From the NCBI GenBank assembly GCA_020049245.1, contig JAIFLB010000026.1:1-14929 (forward strand): a stretch of DNA of 14,929 nt, read 5' to 3'. Under the pieces are notes generated by a model. It did no database searches. It was not told the origin of the DNA and was given only the letters and a program-made list of their open reading frames with translations. This DNA is from Betaproteobacteria bacterium. GTDB taxonomy: Bacteria > Pseudomonadota > Gammaproteobacteria > Burkholderiales > Thiobacillaceae. The position numbers were made by a program, and so were the translations under genes. Position 1 is the stretch's first letter, and each line of letters opens with the position of its first letter. Below are positions 12,949 through 14,929 of this stretch, piece by piece.

Positions 12949-13452
12949 TCACATGGCTTCCCGCGCCTGCTTGGTCAGCTTGTGCTTGATGCGGGTCTGT
13001 TTCAGGCGGGACAGGTATTCAACAAATACCTTGCCGTCGAGATGATCGATTTCGTGCTGGATGCAGATGGCAAGCAGGCCATGGGCATCGAGTTCAGCGA
13101 CTTCTCCGGCCAGATTCATCGCGCTTACGCGGATATGTTCGGCGCGGGTGACATTGTCATAGATGCCGGGAACCGATAAACACCCTTCTTCATGCACGAT
13201 CTCGCCTTCTTTCTGCACAATGCGCGGGTTGATCAGCGTCAGCAGCTGGTTTTTTTCTTCGCTGATGTCGACCACCAGCAGGCGGATATGGCGATCGATC
13301 TGCGTCGCAGCGAGGCCGATGCCGGGCGCGGCATACATGGTTTCCGCCATGTCGGCGGCCAGTTGGCGAATCTCGTTGGTGATTTCTGCGACCGGTTCGG
13401 CTACGGTATGCAGGCGTGGATCAGGGTAATGCAGAATTTTTAGCAGGGCCAT
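12949..13452 (-). CDS. def: Peptide deformylase
   Basis: This is a 167-residue iron/zinc hydrolase that removes the formyl group from the N-terminal methionine of new proteins at the ribosome. All three family motifs are intact: GIGLAATQ (44-51), EGCLSVPG (89-96, metal ligand C91) and HEIDHLDG (133-140, metal ligands H133 and H137, catalytic E134). Length is normal. The start ATG at 13452 begins MALLKILHYPDPRL, as expected for the family, though no clear ribosome-binding site is seen. It is first in a two-gene operon with fmt, ten bases apart. It is transcribed away from the LysM gene, from a shared 131-bp gap. Confidence 0.97.
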   Translation of the reverse strand: MALLKILHYPDPRLHTVAEPVAEITNEIRQLAADMAETMYAAPGIGLAATQIDRHIRLLVVDISEEKNQLLTLINPRIVQKEGEIVHEEGCLSVPGIYDNVTRAEHIRVSAMNLAGEVAELDAHGLLAICIQHEIDHLDGKVFVEYLSRLKQTRIKHKLTKQAREAM

Positions 13453-13508
13453 AAACGTATGTCATCGATTGTCAGCGCTAAATTGAAGGCTAAATAGGGA
13501 TAAAGTGG

Positions 13509-13537
13509 TTTAAGCTTTTCAACGGCTGAATTATAAC
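13509..13537 (+). promoter_or_regulatory. Candidate promoter for the LysM gene
   Basis: TTTAAG (13509-13514) and TATAAC (13532-13537, five of six matches to the -10 consensus) are separated by 17 bases. The predicted start of transcription is about 40 bases before the LysM ATG. The -35 is weak. Confidence 0.4.
13530..13535 (-). promoter_or_regulatory. Candidate -10 box for the def-fmt operon
   Basis: The minus strand reads a perfect TATAAT at 13535-13530, about 78 bases before the def ATG. It overlaps the -10 of the opposing LysM promoter. No good -35 hexamer is found at 16-18 bases upstream, so this is tentative. Confidence 0.3.
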
Positions 13538-13583
13538 GGCGTGAATCTGATACTTACCGCCGCCACTCATGAAGGGCAGGAAC

Positions 13584-14693
13584 ATGCGCACACTGATTTT
13601 GATTGCAGCTTTGGGTTTGGGTTCCGGTTTTGGCGTAACGCTCCGGGCTGACGAAATACGTCTCCAGGAGCAAGCGCCGGACCGCCATGTCGTGGTCAAG
13701 GGCGACACGCTTTGGGATATCTCCGAGAAATTCCTGAAAGACCCCTGGAAATGGCCTGAGGTCTGGGGATTCAACAAAGAGCAGATCAAGAACCCGCATC
13801 TGATTTATCCCGGCGATGTCGTGCTGCTGACGATGGAAGGCGGCAAACCGCGCTTGTCACTGGAGAGGCGGTTTGGCGAAACCGTCAAGTTGTCGCCCTC
13901 GATTCGTGGTGAACCGATCATCACCAAGGAAGCCGGCATTCCGGCAATTCCAGTCGCCGCCATCGCGCCTTTGCTGAGCAAAGGTGGCGTTGGCGATCCC
14001 GCCGATCTGGCGCAGGCGCCGATGATTCTCGGCTCCAGTGATGAGCGTGTGATGTTCGGCCCCGGCGACCGCGTCTATGCCAGCAAAGGCCCGGCGGATA
14101 TCGTCGATTGGCGTGTGGTGCGTCTTGGTCAGGCGTTGAAGAATCCGGACGACCCGAAAGATATCCTCGCCTACGAGATGATCTATCTCGCCGAGGCACG
14201 CACCGAAGTGCCGGGTGATCCGCAGACGATTCGTATCCTGCGCACCGAACAGGAAGTGCTGGAGCGCGACCGTCTGGTGGCGGCCTGGAAAATGGAAGCG
14301 CCGCAATACATGCCGCATGCCCCCGAGAAACCGGTAAAGGCGAAGGTGGTTTCCGCGTTGGGTGGGCCGTTGTACGCCGGTACCTGGATGACGCTGGTGC
14401 TCGATAAGGGCAGCCGCGACGGGCTTGAAGAAGGGCATGTGCTGGCCTTGTTCCGTCCGGGACGTACGGTTGCCGATCCGAAATGCATCCGCGCCAATAA
14501 AATCGCTTTCCTGGCGGGTGGCGGTCGTGGTCATGCCGAAGACTGCGTAAAAGATGAAAACAACATGACTGCCTTGCCGGAAACGCGCAACGGCTTGGTC
14601 TTCGTTTACCGCGTCTTCAACAAGGTGGCCTACGCCCTGGTGATGAAGACGACGGAACCGGTGGCGGTGGGCGATCTGGCGCGCAATCCCTGA
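13584..14693 (+). CDS. Secreted LysM-domain protein
   Basis: This is a 369-residue protein probably exported to the periplasm, where LysM domains bind peptidoglycan. Residues 1-22 look like a signal peptide, with a hydrophobic core LILIAALGLGSGFGVTL and a likely cleavage after LRA, before DE. One LysM domain lies at about 34-83 (HVVVKGDTLWDISEKFL...NPHLIYPGDVVLL). The remaining 280 residues have no enzyme motif I recognise. They include a GTWMTLVLDKGSRDGLEEGHVLALF segment typical of this betaproteobacterial LysM family and two late cysteines (KCIRANK and EDCVKD) that might form a disulfide. I chose the second ATG (13584): GAAGGG at 13571-13576 is well spaced and the signal peptide then begins normally. 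The ATG at 13569 would add five residues. It is divergent from def and followed 12 bp later by dprA. Its specific role is unknown. Confidence 0.9.
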   Translation: MRTLILIAALGLGSGFGVTLRADEIRLQEQAPDRHVVVKGDTLWDISEKFLKDPWKWPEVWGFNKEQIKNPHLIYPGDVVLLTMEGGKPRLSLERRFGETVKLSPSIRGEPIITKEAGIPAIPVAAIAPLLSKGGVGDPADLAQAPMILGSSDERVMFGPGDRVYASKGPADIVDWRVVRLGQALKNPDDPKDILAYEMIYLAEARTEVPGDPQTIRILRTEQEVLERDRLVAAWKMEAPQYMPHAPEKPVKAKVVSALGGPLYAGTWMTLVLDKGSRDGLEEGHVLALFRPGRTVADPKCIRANKIAFLAGGGRGHAEDCVKDENNMTALPETRNGLVFVYRVFNKVAYALVMKTTEPVAVGDLARNP

Positions 14694-14705
14694 GATTGTG
14701 CTGAT

Positions 14706-14929
14706 TTGCCGATTCTTGCCGACGCCAATGCCTGGCTGACCCTCGAAGCCATTCCTGGCCTCGGGCCGGATGCGGCGCAACGACTTTTGCGCGCGTTTGA
14801 TCTTCCGGCCGACATCCTCGCTGCCCATCCGGCGCAATTGGAACCGTTGGTCGGCCAGACACTGGCGCGCGCGATCGCCCAAGGTGTTGATGCTGCCGCG
14901 TTGCAACCGGGGCTGGATTGGCTGGCGCA
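14706..14929 (+). CDS. dprA: DprA/Smf DNA-processing protein, N-terminal fragment
   Basis: This is the first 74 codons of a gene cut by the right edge. DprA loads RecA onto incoming single-stranded DNA during natural transformation. The visible part resembles the N-terminal helical domain of the family: LADANAWLTLEAIPGLGP, then DAAQRLLRAFDLPADILAA and VGQTLARAIAQG. The Rossmann-like core lies outside. The only usable start in this frame after the LysM stop is TTG at 14706; there is a weak TGAGAT sequence nine bases upstream, overlapping that stop. Identification rests on this domain and on the common dprA / LysM / def-fmt neighbourhood in betaproteobacteria. Confidence 0.82.
   Translation, partial: MPILADANAWLTLEAIPGLGPDAAQRLLRAFDLPADILAAHPAQLEPLVGQTLARAIAQGVDAAALQPGLDWLA

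Overview
The window is GC-rich and looks like a chromosomal segment of a betaproteobacterium, possibly of the Rhodocyclales. That is an inference from gene content and order: the yhdP / nitrilase-like amidase / tldD run, lipA, and the divergent def-fmt and LysM-dprA pairs are typical neighbourhoods in that class. Most of the window is housekeeping. I see no rRNA, tRNA, CRISPR array, prophage or insertion sequence.

Layout. (1) 1-1626 (+): the C-terminal part of an adenosylcobalamin-dependent class II ribonucleotide reductase (nrdJ), cut by the left edge. (2) 1646-1852: an inverted-repeat intergenic element containing a likely intrinsic terminator, then a perfect palindrome. (3) 1878-2455 (+): a type II toxin-antitoxin pair (CopG/RHH-like antitoxin, ParE-like toxin), the only clear accessory module. 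(4) 4114-2519 (-): HU DNA-binding protein followed 21 bp later by a PAS-PAS-GGDEF diguanylate cyclase. (5) 4390-8347 (+): a large AsmA-like YhdP gene, broken by one frameshift near 5640. (6) 8344-8544: a 7-bp tandem repeat over the yhdP stop and two small hairpins. (7) 8545-12028 (+): a nitrilase-family amidase, tldD, a second copy of the inverted-repeat element, and lipA. (8) 13452-12057 (-): def then fmt, convergent with lipA. (9) 13584-14929 (+): a secreted LysM protein and the start of dprA.

How the genes work together. def and fmt are the two halves of the N-formylmethionine cycle: Fmt formylates initiator Met-tRNA and Def removes the formyl group from new proteins. They are arranged for translational coupling. 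The HU-cyclase pair may link a nucleoid protein promoter to c-di-GMP production. YhdP, the amidase and TldD share a strand but have unrelated known roles: envelope lipid transport, removal of a damaged metabolite, and peptide processing.

The points most worth a second look are two apparent lesions in otherwise well-conserved genes: a frameshift in yhdP, and an in-frame loss of about 14 residues in fmt that removes a normally conserved core strand. Also notable are the two copies of an inverted-repeat element, the palindrome upstream of the toxin-antitoxin pair, and the tandem repeats. I found no convincing undescribed multi-gene system.
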